Assembly: GCA_020161695.1 (NCBI GenBank)
Contig: JAIUOO010000001.1
Coordinates: 186,001 to 250,000 of the forward strand
Direction: 5' to 3'
Length of the DNA: 64,000 nt
Source: Pseudomonadota bacterium
Lineage (GTDB): Bacteria > Pseudomonadota > Alphaproteobacteria > Rhizobiales > Phreatobacteraceae
Shown here: positions 1 through 9,275 of the stretch, piece by piece
How the letters are laid out: each line of letters starts with the position of its first letter
Numbering within the stretch: position 1 is the first letter of the stretch
Program-made: the position numbers and the translations under genes
The notes under the pieces: generated by a model
What the model saw: the letters and a program-made list of their open reading frames with translations, nothing else
Databases searched by the model: none
What the model was told of the DNA's origin: nothing

Positions 1-462
1 GTCGCGACCGTCGAGAGCGCCTATGATCCGCACGCCGTCGGTCTCGTCGACGAGATCGGCCTGATGCAGGTGCGCCCCGCCATTGCCCGCCAGCTCGGCT
101 TCGAGGGCACGATCCAGGACCTGTTCGAGCCGGAGACCAATATCCGCCTCGGCATGACCTATCTCGCCGGTGCCTGGGAGCGATCCGGCGGCAATCTCTG
201 CCAGGCGCTGATGAAATACCGTGCCGGATGGGACGAGACGCAGATGAGCGCCCTGTCGCTGGAATATTGCCGGCGCGCGGTGGTGCATCTCACCGCCATC
301 GGCTCGCCGCTGGCGCGCGGCGTAACGGTGCCGACCGGGGCAGCCACGCCGCCACCGGGGCAACGCTCGACCAGCCAGTTCAACTGGCAGGACCACGAGA
401 ACCGGATGCGCCAGATCGACAACCGCTTCGGCGGGCAGAACTTCGGCATCATAGCTCGGTAG
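1..462 (+). CDS. Lytic transglycosylase (SLT domain), 5'-truncated
   Basis: The reading frame is open from base 1, so the true start lies upstream of the window. The visible part begins inside a soluble lytic transglycosylase fold: VESAYDP carries the likely catalytic glutamate (residue 5 of the visible part), followed by GLMQVRPA and a YLAGAW/NLCQALMKYRAGW helical region typical of goose-lysozyme-like SLT domains. Enzymes of this family cleave peptidoglycan between MurNAc and GlcNAc in the periplasm. The C-terminal roughly 50 residues are Pro/Thr/Gln-rich and look like a disordered tail. Family is confident; the exact subfamily and any signal peptide cannot be seen. Confidence 0.85.
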   Translation, partial: VATVESAYDPHAVGLVDEIGLMQVRPAIARQLGFEGTIQDLFEPETNIRLGMTYLAGAWERSGGNLCQALMKYRAGWDETQMSALSLEYCRRAVVHLTAIGSPLARGVTVPTGAATPPPGQRSTSQFNWQDHENRMRQIDNRFGGQNFGIIAR

Positions 463-532
463 CGGCAGCGTCCGTAGACGCGGCGGCAGCCACCGCCCTA
501 GGCTTCCCGCACATCTTGCAAGGAGCCTTCGC

Positions 533-1663
533 ATGCCCGTCACCACCGATGTCGATCAGGTCATCGCCGACATCACCCGCTGGGCCTCGATCGAGAGCCC
601 CACCTACGATGCCGCCGCGGTCAACCGCATGATGGACGAGGGCGCCGGGGACCTCGACGCCATGGGCTTCCGGATCGACCGGATCGCCGGCACGCAGGGG
701 TTCGGCGACATCGTCATCGGCCGGCTGGATGGCGCCGAGGCAGGTCCCGGCCTGCTGATCCTCGCCCATGTCGACACCGTCCATGCGGTCGGCACGCTGG
801 CAGGCCCCCTGCCGATCCGGCGCGAGGGCGACCGGCTGTACGGGCCGGGCGTCACCGACATGAAGGGCGGCACCGTGCTGGCGCTGCACGTGCTGGCCAA
901 GATCATCAAGGCCAAGGGCGGCAAGCTTCGCCGCGACGTGACCGTCGTCCTCATTCCGGACGAAGAGGTCGGCTCGCCGTCCTCGCGCGCCACCATCGAG
1001 GCGGAGGCCGCCAAGGCCGCCCACGTGCTGGTGCCCGAGCCCGGTCGCGAGCATTTCGTCACCTCCGGCCGCCACGCGGTGGTGCGCTACCACATCCACG
1101 TCCACGGCCGCCCCTCGCACGCGGGCGCGGCGATCAGCCGCGGCGTCAGCGCGATCCGCGCCATGGCCCGCCTGATCGAGACCATCGAGGACTGGTCGGA
1201 TTACGAGCGCGGCCAGACCTTCGCGGTCGGGCGGGTCAATGCCGGCACCTGGGTCAATGTCGTGCCGGTCATCTGCTCGGCGGAGGTGCTGTGCGTCGCC
1301 GCGACGCCGGAAGACCTCGCCGATATCGACGTCAGACTGAAGACGCTGCGCGCGCCCTTCCCCAACACGCGCATCACCATCGAGCCCGGCCCGGTCCGGC
1401 CGCTCTTCGTCGCCGGTCCCGGCACGATGGAACTCTACGCCAAGGCCAAGGCGATCGCGGACAGCCACGGCTTCCCCATCGACCATTTCCAATCCGGCGG
1501 CGGCTCGGACGGCAATTTCACCGGCGCCATGGGCGTCGCGACGCTCGACGGCCTCGGGGTCTGGGGCGGCGGCATCCACACCAAGGAGGAATATTGCGAC
1601 ATCCGCTCGATCACGCCGCGCGGCACGATCCTCGCGGGATTGATCGAGGACATCGCGGCCTAA
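533..1663 (+). CDS. M20 family zinc metallopeptidase (carboxypeptidase G2/ArgE/DapE-like)
   Basis: A 376-residue protein with the complete M20 metal and catalytic set: AHVDTVH (H79, D81), TDMKGG (D109), DEEVGS (E144-E145) and the late GGGSDGNF and GGIHTKEE segments that supply the remaining ligands. The middle section (about residues 180-290) matches the lid/dimerisation domain, with the typical GRPSHAG. No signal peptide is visible, so it is probably cytoplasmic. It likely hydrolyses an N-acyl amino acid or dipeptide-like substrate; specificity cannot be read from sequence. An AAGGAG ribosome site lies 7 bases before the ATG, which fixes the start. Confidence 0.88.
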   Translation: MPVTTDVDQVIADITRWASIESPTYDAAAVNRMMDEGAGDLDAMGFRIDRIAGTQGFGDIVIGRLDGAEAGPGLLILAHVDTVHAVGTLAGPLPIRREGDRLYGPGVTDMKGGTVLALHVLAKIIKAKGGKLRRDVTVVLIPDEEVGSPSSRATIEAEAAKAAHVLVPEPGREHFVTSGRHAVVRYHIHVHGRPSHAGAAISRGVSAIRAMARLIETIEDWSDYERGQTFAVGRVNAGTWVNVVPVICSAEVLCVAATPEDLADIDVRLKTLRAPFPNTRITIEPGPVRPLFVAGPGTMELYAKAKAIADSHGFPIDHFQSGGGSDGNFTGAMGVATLDGLGVWGGGIHTKEEYCDIRSITPRGTILAGLIEDIAA

Positions 1664-1669
1664 AGTGGC

Positions 1670-2107
1670 TCAGTCGCCGTCGATCAGCCGGATACGCCCC
1701 ACCGTCAGGCAACCACCCTGCCTGACGGCGACGACCTCCTTGAGGAACAGGGTGTTGTGCAGGATGCCGGAGGGGCCGAACCGGCAGGTAGCACCCGAAC
1801 AGGCCATCCCGTCCAGCACGTGGCGGCCGCGCGGGCCCTGTGGTCCTGCGGCCCGGTCAAGGCGCGCGACGAGACTGCGCAGGCGGATGGTCGCGCGCTC
1901 GTGCCTGCCGTTCAAGGAATGCTCGATGACGAGGCTCACCGGGCGGTCCGGCAGACGGGCGGCAAGGCCCGCCATGGATCGGGCGGTGAAGGCAGCGGCA
2001 ACCTCGCGCCCCAATTGCTCCAGGCTGCCCGCGTGACATCGCGGCTGGGCGAAAGCAGGAGCGGACAGAAGGAGGAGGGCCGGCACGGCGGCGCGGATTG
2101 ACAGCAT
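1670..2107 (-). CDS. Secreted protein of unknown function
   Basis: Not recognised as a known family. The chosen ATG gives a clean signal peptide (MLSIRAAVPALLLLSAPAFA, cleavage near residue 20) and a mature chain of about 125 residues with four cysteines that could form two disulfides. An in-frame ATG at 2134 would add nine residues and cannot be excluded; neither start has a strong ribosome site. The gene is convergent with the M20 peptidase, separated by only 6 bases, and divergent from the AhpD-like gene. Codon use looks normal for the region, so it is probably real. Confidence 0.6.
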   Translation of the reverse strand: MLSIRAAVPALLLLSAPAFAQPRCHAGSLEQLGREVAAAFTARSMAGLAARLPDRPVSLVIEHSLNGRHERATIRLRSLVARLDRAAGPQGPRGRHVLDGMACSGATCRFGPSGILHNTLFLKEVVAVRQGGCLTVGRIRLIDGD

Positions 2108-2223
2108 GGCGATCCGGCGAACGTCAGAAGGCATCGACCCCGTCGCAACCCTAGACAGGCGGGACGCATCCGCCAAGATCGGGCCGATTCCGAAACCGCA
2201 GCACATCCAGACCGGAGCAGCCC

Positions 2224-2646
2224 ATGTCTACCATGCCCGTCCTCTCAGACGAGGAGCTTTCGCCGGAGGCCGCAGCGGTCTTCGCCGATATCCGCGCGAC
2301 CCGGAAGACCGAGTTCGTCAACAATTTCTGGCGCGTGCTGGCGCACGACCCCGTCGCGCTGAAGCGGACCTGGGAGAGCGTCAGGCAGGTGATGGCGCCG
2401 GGGGCGCTCGACCCGCTGACCAAGGAACTCCTCTACGTCGCGGTCTCGGTGGCGAACAACTGCGAATATTGCATCCGCTCGCATACGGCCGCGGCGCGCG
2501 CCAAGGGCATGAGCGACGCGCAGTTCATGGAACTCGTCGCGGTGGTCGGCATGGCCGCGGAAACCAACCGGATCGCCACCGCCCTGCAGGTGCCGGTTGA
2601 CGCCGCGTTCAGGCCTGCAACCGACGCCCCGTTCAATCAGGTGTGA
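2224..2646 (+). CDS. Carboxymuconolactone decarboxylase / AhpD-like protein
   Basis: A 140-residue all-helical protein with the alkylhydroperoxidase-D signature: LLYVAVSVANNCEYCIRSHTAAA, giving C80-x-x-C83 and H87. In AhpD-fold proteins this CxxC plus His acts as a thiol-disulfide/peroxidase centre, so a redox role is more likely than carboxymuconolactone decarboxylation. A GGAGCAG ribosome site precedes the ATG. It stands alone between a divergent secreted protein and the Do protease gene. The physiological substrate cannot be inferred. Confidence 0.85.
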   Translation: MSTMPVLSDEELSPEAAAVFADIRATRKTEFVNNFWRVLAHDPVALKRTWESVRQVMAPGALDPLTKELLYVAVSVANNCEYCIRSHTAAARAKGMSDAQFMELVAVVGMAAETNRIATALQVPVDAAFRPATDAPFNQV

Positions 2647-2781
2647 ACTGATTGGGCGGCATGAGATCGGCCACGACCAATGGCGACGGTCGCCAATCCG
2701 CCCCATTTCATGGTTGACTAGGGGCCGACGAAATCCTGCGGAAACACGGCAGGACCACCTTCCCGCCGAACGGGGTATGCG

Positions 2782-4377
2782 ATGAAACGAACAGGCTCGA
2801 CCACTTCAACCGGCACCGCCTTGCGGGGCTCGCGCATCGGCGGCGGGCTGGCCGCGACGGCGCTGGTCTTCGCGCTCGGCGCGGGGCTCGGCACCATGCC
2901 GCCCGCCGTGAAGCCGGCGGAGGCGCGGCAGGCCATCGACCTCTCTGACCTCGCCGAGCGGGTCATCGACGCGGTGGTCAATATCTCGACCACGACGCGC
3001 GTCGACACCGCCGCCGGCCCCCGTCCGGGCGGCCCCGGCGGGCGCGGCGCGCCTCCCGGCGGCCAGGGGCAGCGCCCCGGCCCCGGCGCGCCCTTCGACG
3101 AGCTGTTCGAGGAGTTCTTCCGCCGTCGTGGCGAGAACCCGCCCGGCGGCCCCGGCGGACCGCCCGGCCAGCAGCAGCAGCCGCAGCGCCGCCAGTCCTC
3201 GCTCGGCTCGGGCTTCGTGATCGACGCCACCGGCATCATCATCACCAACAACCACGTGATCGACGGCGCCGACGAGATCACCGCGATCTTCAACGACGGC
3301 ACGCGCCTGCGCGCGGAGGTCGTCGGCCGCGACCGCGACATCGACATCGCCGTGCTGCGCGTGCAGCCGACGCGGCCGCTGCGCGCCGTCAACCTCGCTG
3401 ATTCCGACAAGATCCGCATCGGCGAGCCGGTCATGGCCATCGGCAACCCGCTCGGCCTCGGCGGCACGGTGACCGCCGGCATCGTCTCGGCCAAGAACCG
3501 CGACATCCAGTCGGGTCCCTTCGACAACTACATCCAGACCGACGCGGCCATCAATCGCGGCAATTCCGGCGGTCCGCTGTTCAACATGGCCGGCGACGTG
3601 ATCGGCATCAACACGGCGATCTTCTCGCAGTCCGGCGGCAATATCGGCATCGCCTTCGCGGTGCCGGCCAATACGGCGCGGCCGGTCATCGCGCAGTTGC
3701 GCGAGTTCGGCGAGACGCGGCGCGGCTGGCTCGGCGTGCGCATCCAGGAGGTGACCGACGAGATCGCCGAGAGTCTGCGCCTCGGTTCGCGCCGCGGCGC
3801 GCTGATCGCCGGCGTCGAGCAGAACGGACCGGCCGGACCGGCCGGCATGCGCACCGGCGACGTCATCGTCTCGTTCGACGGCCGCGACGTGCGCAATTCG
3901 CGCGAACTGCCGCGCATCGTGTCGGAGACCGCGGTCGGCAAGGCCGTGCCGGTCATCGTCATGCGCGAAGGCCGCGAGGAGACGCTGACCGTCACGCTCG
4001 GCCGCCGCGAGGGCAATATCCAGCAGGCCTCCACCGGCCAGCAGCCGCAGCAGCGCGCACCGCAGCAGCGGGCCCCGACCGTCTCGGCGCTGGGCCTCCA
4101 GCTCTCGGGCCTGACCGCCGAGACGCGCCAGCGCTTCCGCCTGCGCGACGACGTGCGCGGCGTGGTCGTCACCGAGGTCGATCCGAACTCGCGGGCGGCG
4201 GAGCGGCGCATCCAGGCGGGCGACGTCATCCTCGAGGTGCAGAACGAGGCGGTGAATGCGCCGGCCGACGTGACGCGCCGGATCGAGGCGCTGCGTGCGG
4301 AGGGCCGCAATTCCGCGCTGTTCCTCGTCGCCAATGCCGAGGGCGACCGCCGCTTCGTGGCGCTGAACCTGCGGTGA
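2782..4377 (+). CDS. Do family periplasmic serine protease (DegP/MucD type)
   Basis: A 531-residue S1C protease with the trypsin-like triad H158 (NNHVI), D188 (RDIDIAVLR) and S262 (GNSGGPL), followed by two PDZ domains (about residues 305-405 and 435-530). The N-terminus has a hydrophobic export segment (residues 22-40) ending at AEA. It degrades or refolds damaged envelope proteins. Unusual feature: residues 78-138, between the mature N-terminus and the protease core, are a Gly/Pro/Gln-rich low-complexity stretch with a short acidic FDELFEEFF island. Another Gln/Pro-rich linker separates the PDZ domains. It ends 16 bases from the convergent serB. Confidence 0.93.
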   Translation: MKRTGSTTSTGTALRGSRIGGGLAATALVFALGAGLGTMPPAVKPAEARQAIDLSDLAERVIDAVVNISTTTRVDTAAGPRPGGPGGRGAPPGGQGQRPGPGAPFDELFEEFFRRRGENPPGGPGGPPGQQQQPQRRQSSLGSGFVIDATGIIITNNHVIDGADEITAIFNDGTRLRAEVVGRDRDIDIAVLRVQPTRPLRAVNLADSDKIRIGEPVMAIGNPLGLGGTVTAGIVSAKNRDIQSGPFDNYIQTDAAINRGNSGGPLFNMAGDVIGINTAIFSQSGGNIGIAFAVPANTARPVIAQLREFGETRRGWLGVRIQEVTDEIAESLRLGSRRGALIAGVEQNGPAGPAGMRTGDVIVSFDGRDVRNSRELPRIVSETAVGKAVPVIVMREGREETLTVTLGRREGNIQQASTGQQPQQRAPQQRAPTVSALGLQLSGLTAETRQRFRLRDDVRGVVVTEVDPNSRAAERRIQAGDVILEVQNEAVNAPADVTRRIEALRAEGRNSALFLVANAEGDRRFVALNLR

Positions 4378-4393
4378 CCCTGCCGCGTGCCGG

Positions 4394-5296
4394 CTATTCC
4401 GCGAAGTCGGCGCGCGCATATCCCTGAGCGAAGAGCAGCGCCGAGAGATCGGCGTGCTCGATGCGGGCGGCGGCGGCTTCCGCCACCTTCGGCTTGGCGT
4501 GGAACGCAACGCCGAGACCGGCTTCGCCCAGCATGGCGAGGTCGTTGGCGCCATCGCCGACCGCAAGCGTCTCGACGGGCCGAAGCGAGAACTTCTCGCG
4601 CAGTTCCACCAGCGTGTCGCGCTTGGCCTCGCGCCCGAGGATCGGCTCCCGGACCAGACCGGAGAACTGGCCGCCTTCCGTCTCGAGCAGATTGGCGCGA
4701 TCCTCGTGAAAGCCGATCATCGCGCCGATGCGGGCGGTGAACAGTGTGAAGCCCCCGGAGACCAGCGCTGTGTAGGCGCCATTGGCGCGCATGGTGCGGA
4801 CGAGTTCGCGGCCGCCACCGGTCAGCGTGATGCGCCGTTCGATGACATCCTCGACGACGCTGGCGGGCAGGCCCTTCAGCAGGGCGACGCGCTCGCGCAG
4901 GGCCGGCTCGAAGGCGATCTCGCCGCGCATGGCGCGTTCGGTGATCGCGGAGACATGCTCCTTGAGGCCGACGAGATCAGCCAGTTCGTCAATGCACTCC
5001 TGCCCGATCATGGTGGAATCCATGTCGGCAAGGAACAGCCGCTTCCGGCGCGTCGCCGCCTCCTGGACGATGACATCGACGGAGGCACCGCCAAGCGCGG
5101 CGCGGATCGCATCGGCCGCCGCGCGGTTGTCCGCCGGCCCGGAGGGTGCGAAAGGGATGTCGGCGGCAATGCCGGGATCGAGCGTCACGGCTTCACCCGG
5201 CGAGGGCAGCCGGGCCGCGGCGGCCGCGAGGACGTCGGCTGAGACCGCGCCGCGGTCCGGATGGGAGACAAGGGTCGCGACGTGGCTGAAGGACAT
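4394..5296 (-). CDS. serB: Phosphoserine phosphatase
   Basis: A HAD-superfamily phosphatase of 300 residues catalysing the last step of serine synthesis, O-phosphoserine to serine. Motif I is [15 protein letters not shown] (nucleophile D91, acid D93); motif II is LVSGGFTLF; motif III/IV is [11 protein letters not shown]. The N-terminal 80 residues are the short degenerate ACT-like extension seen in proteobacterial SerB. The start chosen (MSFSHVATL) gives the usual family length; longer upstream starts would run across miaA. Its first codons overlap the start region of the divergent miaA. Confidence 0.95.
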   Translation of the reverse strand: MSFSHVATLVSHPDRGAVSADVLAAAAARLPSPGEAVTLDPGIAADIPFAPSGPADNRAAADAIRAALGGASVDVIVQEAATRRKRLFLADMDSTMIGQECIDELADLVGLKEHVSAITERAMRGEIAFEPALRERVALLKGLPASVVEDVIERRITLTGGGRELVRTMRANGAYTALVSGGFTLFTARIGAMIGFHEDRANLLETEGGQFSGLVREPILGREAKRDTLVELREKFSLRPVETLAVGDGANDLAMLGEAGLGVAFHAKPKVAEAAAARIEHADLSALLFAQGYARADFAE

Positions 5297-6229
5297 GGTG
5301 CGCTGGATCGCTCGGGGCCGAGGGCCGTCCTCATCGCAGGTCCGACCGCCAGCGGCAAGTCGGCGCTCGCGCTGGAGCTCGCCGAGCGCTTCGACGGCGT
5401 GGTGATCAATGCCGATTCCATGCAGGTTTACCGCGACCTCGCGGTCATCACCGCGCGCCCGACGCCCGACGAGGTGGCGCGCGCGGACCATCGGCTCTAC
5501 GGGACCGTGGATGCGGCGGAGAACTTCTCGGTCGGCCGCTGGCTGGCAGCGGCCACTGAGGAACTGGTCTCGGCCCGTGGCACAGGCCGCCTGCCGATCG
5601 TGATCGGCGGCACGGGGCTCTATTTTAAGGCATTGACGCAGGGCCTGTCGGACATTCCCTCGGTGCCGCCCGATGTCCGGATGAGAATCCGTGCACTCGG
5701 CGAGACGCTCACGCCGGCCGACCTGCATGCGCGGCTGTCAGCGGTGGACCCCGTGACGGCGGCTGGCCTGCGGCCGAGCGACCCGCAGCGGCTGCTGCGC
5801 GCTCTGGAGGTGCTGGAGGCGACCGGCCGCCCCCTCGCCCACTGGCAGCGCGAGGGGCGCTCGACGCCGATCCTCGATCCGGCAGATTGCGCTGCGGTGT
5901 TCCTGTCGGTGGACCGAGCCTGGCTGCGCCAGCGCATCGATGCGCGGTTCGACGCGATGATGGCTTCTGGCGCGCTGGAGGAAGTGGTCCGGCTCGCGGC
6001 CCGCAACCTCGACCCGGCCTTACCCGCGATGCGCGCGCACGGCGTGCCCGGCCTCATCGCGCACCTCAACGGCGACAGCACGCTGGAGGAGGCTGTTGCA
6101 CGGGGCAAGAAGGACACGAAGGCCTATGCCAAGCGGCAGGAAACCTTCTTTCGCCATCAGTTGCCGGGCTTCGTCTCGCTCCCGCCGGATGAGGCGCGCA
6201 GCCACCTGACAGGGCTGCTTCAGCCCTGA
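5261..6229 (+). CDS. miaA: tRNA dimethylallyltransferase
   Basis: MiaA (322 residues from this ATG) transfers a dimethylallyl group to N6 of A37 in tRNAs that read codons beginning with U. Visible motifs are the P-loop GPTASGKS (residues 27-34), the [11 protein letters not shown] substrate loop, and [14 protein letters not shown]. The ATG at 5261 makes the gene overlap divergent serB by 36 bases; a GTG at 5282 would shorten the overlap to 15. At its 3' end it overlaps the convergent GGDEF gene by 10 bases. Function is certain, start less so. Confidence 0.94.
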   Translation: MGDKGRDVAEGHGALDRSGPRAVLIAGPTASGKSALALELAERFDGVVINADSMQVYRDLAVITARPTPDEVARADHRLYGTVDAAENFSVGRWLAAATEELVSARGTGRLPIVIGGTGLYFKALTQGLSDIPSVPPDVRMRIRALGETLTPADLHARLSAVDPVTAAGLRPSDPQRLLRALEVLEATGRPLAHWQREGRSTPILDPADCAAVFLSVDRAWLRQRIDARFDAMMASGALEEVVRLAARNLDPALPAMRAHGVPGLIAHLNGDSTLEEAVARGKKDTKAYAKRQETFFRHQLPGFVSLPPDEARSHLTGLLQP

Positions 6230-7767
6230 CCCAACGAGGACTTGCGGCGCGGCGCCGAATTCTGCCGGGTCCGCGGCCGGAACGCCGGCACATCCGCGGG
6301 GGCTATGGGTGTCTCGCCCGGCAGCCGCACGACCAGCAATTCGCCTTCGCCCTCATCGACGCAGACGACGTTCCGGCCCGAGGCCTTGGCGCGGTAGAGC
6401 GCCGCATCGGCGCGCGAGAGCAGCCGGTCGAGCGACTCCCGCCCGTCCCAGGCAGCCACGCCGAAGGAGGCGCTGAAACGGATCGCGCCGTCCTCAAACG
6501 GCACGTCGTGAGCGGCCGCCAGCGCGCGCATCCGCTCGGCGACCGCGGCAGCCGCGGTCAGACCGGTATGCGGGAGGACCGCGATGAACTCCTCGCCACC
6601 GAGCCGGCCGAACAGGTCCACTTCCTCGCGGAGCCCATGGGTCATCAGATCGACCGCAGCCTTCAGCACCGCATCCCCGCCGGCATGGCCGTACTGGTCA
6701 TTGATGCGCTTGAACTGGTCGAGATCCACCGCAAAAAGGGAAACCGGATGGCCATAGCGTTCGGCAAGCGCGATGGCGCGCTGAAGCCCGTCGGTGATCG
6801 CCCGGCGATTGAGCGCTCCGGTGAGCGGGTCACGGGTCGCAAGGCGGCTCAGTTCGGCCTCGAGCTCCTGCCGACGGGCGATCTCGGCCTTCAGGGCCTC
6901 ATTGGCCGCAGCATGTTCGAGCTGGTTGAGCCGGGCGGCATCTTCGGCGAGCTTGCGCGTGGTGATGTCGGCATAGGTCGCCAGCACGCCATCGCCGAGA
7001 GGCGCGACCGCTATCTCGAACCAGCGTTCGCTGCCGTCGTCCGCCGGGTAGTCCGCCACGAACTCGATGGGCTCCCGCGTCTCGACGACCCTGACATAGC
7101 GGTCCCACAGGCCGCTGTCCCTGAGCCTCGGGAAGACGGTGCGCATCGAGCCCGACAGCATGTCCTCGATCGGGCGCCCGACGAGCCGGCCTGCGCGCCG
7201 GTTCGCCGCGATGATCTGGCCATCGATGGCCGCGCCATCCGTGCCGCGCACGAGGCGCATTGCGACGATGCCGTCCAGCGACGCATCGAGAATGGTGGTC
7301 AGGAGGTCGTCGCGCAGTTCGCGCGCCTTGCAGTAGACGACGACGATGGTTGATCCGTCGGTATCGCGGCAAGGCAGGATCAGCCGCTCCCAGATGTGGA
7401 CGTTCACAGCGTAGGCGCCGCGATGAAGCGTCAGGATCGGAATGCCCTCCCCGACCGCCCGCGCGTTGATGTCACGAAAGAAATCGCCGACCTCGCCCTT
7501 GAACTCACTGGTCTGGTGGCCGGTCATGTCCATGCCGACATTGGCCGCGATCGCGCTGCCGTAATGGGCATAGACGTAGTCTTCGCCGTCCAGCGGCACC
7601 ATGACGATAAGGTCGTCGGCATCGGAGCCGAGACTGATCGGATCGAACGGCGCAAAGGGCGCAAAGCCGTGCTCGTCGACGAGCGAACGCCATTGCGCGA
7701 GCAAACGCCGGATAGCCGGCGCGTGGCAGCGCTCCTCGATTCCGGAATCGTATATCTCGCGGTACAT
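6220..7767 (-). CDS. Diguanylate cyclase with PAS sensory domains
   Basis: A 515-residue soluble protein. Residues 30-150 resemble a PAS_5-type sensor (FDPISL ... [20 protein letters not shown]); residues 155-275 are a second PAS fold; 278-308 form a coiled-coil signalling helix; 310-475 are a GGDEF domain with an intact GGEEF active site (390-394) and the [11 protein letters not shown] and [11 protein letters not shown] motifs. It should make cyclic di-GMP from GTP. The usual inhibitory RxxD I-site before the active site reads EEVD, so product feedback is probably absent. No membrane segment is visible. The 45-residue tail is Pro/Arg-rich. Confidence 0.92.
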   Translation of the reverse strand: MYREIYDSGIEERCHAPAIRRLLAQWRSLVDEHGFAPFAPFDPISLGSDADDLIVMVPLDGEDYVYAHYGSAIAANVGMDMTGHQTSEFKGEVGDFFRDINARAVGEGIPILTLHRGAYAVNVHIWERLILPCRDTDGSTIVVVYCKARELRDDLLTTILDASLDGIVAMRLVRGTDGAAIDGQIIAANRRAGRLVGRPIEDMLSGSMRTVFPRLRDSGLWDRYVRVVETREPIEFVADYPADDGSERWFEIAVAPLGDGVLATYADITTRKLAEDAARLNQLEHAAANEALKAEIARRQELEAELSRLATRDPLTGALNRRAITDGLQRAIALAERYGHPVSLFAVDLDQFKRINDQYGHAGGDAVLKAAVDLMTHGLREEVDLFGRLGGEEFIAVLPHTGLTAAAAVAERMRALAAAHDVPFEDGAIRFSASFGVAAWDGRESLDRLLSRADAALYRAKASGRNVVCVDEGEGELLVVRLPGETPIAPADVPAFRPRTRQNSAPRRKSSLGQG

Positions 7768-7866
7768 GCCAGACCTGTCCTTACGTCAATCTGGCACCGG
7801 CCACTTAAGACCGCGTAAAGCCGACCCAAGGGAAGCGGGCAAAATCGATGCTGCCGGGAGCGGAGG

Positions 7867-8394
7867 TCAGGCGGTCGCGAAACTCGGAATATCGAGCGGC
7901 CGGCGGTCGCGGTCGGCCATGGCGGCGAGGTCATTGGCGAGCAGCAGCTCGAAGGTCTGGCCGTCGCGCACGACCATCTGGCGTCCCCGGTCGGTCACGA
8001 ACAGCGCGAAACCCGCGCCCATCTGCATGCGCAGGAACTCGACCAGCGCCGAGGCCTTCCAGAGCAGCGGCCGCTGCGGATCGACGAACAGGAAGATGAC
8101 CTTCTCGACGGGGTCGCGATGGAAATAGGCACCGCAATCGAGCGGGTGGGGAATGCGGTTGCGCTCGGGCGCGTCCGCGAGACGCGCGGCGAGATAGGCG
8201 CAGACATAGGCCGTGCAGGCGGATGGCCGCTCCGGCTTGCCGAAAATGGCGCAGCCGCCATTCTCGATGTGCCGGCAGGCGTGATAGGCGGGCTTGTCGA
8301 GGGCCTGGATCTCGGGGAGCGAGCAGCAGTAGGTGCAGGTGCGGCAATGGGAGATGCGTTCGCCAGCCTCTCGTCGCCGCTTGGCCTGCCCCAT
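7867..8394 (-). CDS. YkgJ-like cysteine-cluster protein
   Basis: A 175-residue protein with a cysteine-rich N-terminal half: C17, C20, C23, C24, C40, C48, C60 and C65, in the CxxCxxCC ... GGC ... PxxCxxYxC order of the YkgJ/UPF0153 family, which is thought to bind zinc or an iron-sulfur cluster. The C-terminal half has no recognisable motif. Start codon and suhB stop are separated by one base, so it is almost certainly translated from the suhB transcript. Molecular role unknown. Confidence 0.75.
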   Translation of the reverse strand: MGQAKRRREAGERISHCRTCTYCCSLPEIQALDKPAYHACRHIENGGCAIFGKPERPSACTAYVCAYLAARLADAPERNRIPHPLDCGAYFHRDPVEKVIFLFVDPQRPLLWKASALVEFLRMQMGAGFALFVTDRGRQMVVRDGQTFELLLANDLAAMADRDRRPLDIPSFATA

Positions 8395-8395
8395 C

Positions 8396-9193
8396 TCAGC
8401 CCCGCTGGCCTTCCTTGACCGACTGCAGCAGCGCCTTCTGGATCGGCTCGTTGCCGGCGCAGATGTCGCCGTTCAGCAGCATGTTGTCGTGGCCGTCGCA
8501 ATCGGTGACGAAGCCGCCGGCTTCGCGGATCAGCACGATGCCCGCCGCCACGTCCCACGGCTTCACGCCGCGCTCCCAGAAGCCGTCGAACCGGCCGGCG
8601 GCGACATAGGCGAGATCGAGCGCACAGGCGCCGATGCGCCGGATGCCGCCGAAGCGCGACTGAACGACCTTCAGCTCGTTGCGATACTGGACATGGTCGC
8701 CGCGCCCGATATGCGGCGTGCCGCAGCCGACAACGCTGTCCTCGGGCTTGCGCCGCGCGGAAACGCGCAGGCGGCGGTCGTTGAGGAAGGCGCCGGTGCC
8801 GCGCTCGGCGACATAGAGCTCGTCGATGGCGGGATTGTAGACGACGCCCGCGACCAGCACGCCGTTGCGCTCAAGAGCGATCGACACCGCGAAATGCGGG
8901 ATGCCGTGGAGGAAATTCGTTGTGCCGTCGAGCGGATCGACGATCCAGGTATGGGTCTCGTCGGTGCCCTCGACCTTGCCGCCTTCCTCGCCGATGAAGC
9001 TGTAGCCCGGTCGCGCCTTGAGCAGTTCGGTCTTGACGATCTGTTCAGCCTTGCGGTCGGCGGCCGAGACGAAGTCGCCCGGACCCTTCACCGAAACCTG
9101 CAGGTTCTCGACCTCGCCGAAGTCGCGCTTGAGGCTGCGCCCGGCCTTGAGGGCGGCGCCGACCATGACGTTGAGCAGTGCGGAGCGGAGCAT
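8396..9193 (-). CDS. suhB: Inositol monophosphatase family protein (SuhB type)
   Basis: A 265-residue Mg-dependent phosphatase with the family metal motifs: GEEGG (E69-E70), WIVDPLDGTTNF (residues 84-94) and the C-terminal WDVAAGIVLIREAGG. It should hydrolyse myo-inositol-1-phosphate or related sugar phosphates; in other proteobacteria SuhB also binds RNA polymerase/NusA, but that cannot be judged here. It is upstream partner of the Cys-cluster gene and lies downstream of the Sel1 gene, all leftward. Confidence 0.92.
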   Translation of the reverse strand: MLRSALLNVMVGAALKAGRSLKRDFGEVENLQVSVKGPGDFVSAADRKAEQIVKTELLKARPGYSFIGEEGGKVEGTDETHTWIVDPLDGTTNFLHGIPHFAVSIALERNGVLVAGVVYNPAIDELYVAERGTGAFLNDRRLRVSARRKPEDSVVGCGTPHIGRGDHVQYRNELKVVQSRFGGIRRIGACALDLAYVAAGRFDGFWERGVKPWDVAAGIVLIREAGGFVTDCDGHDNMLLNGDICAGNEPIQKALLQSVKEGQRG

Positions 9194-9275
9194 TGCGGTC
9201 CTTCGCGGGTCGTTGAGGGGCGGTCATGCCCGCCAAGCCCTCTGCGGTCAAGCCGGCCCGCTACGGGCAGGCCAA

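Noticed and set aside
2806..4566. A 586-codon minus-strand frame opposite the Do protease
   Set aside because: Composition is typical of an antisense shadow and the protease catalytic triad is intact on the plus strand.
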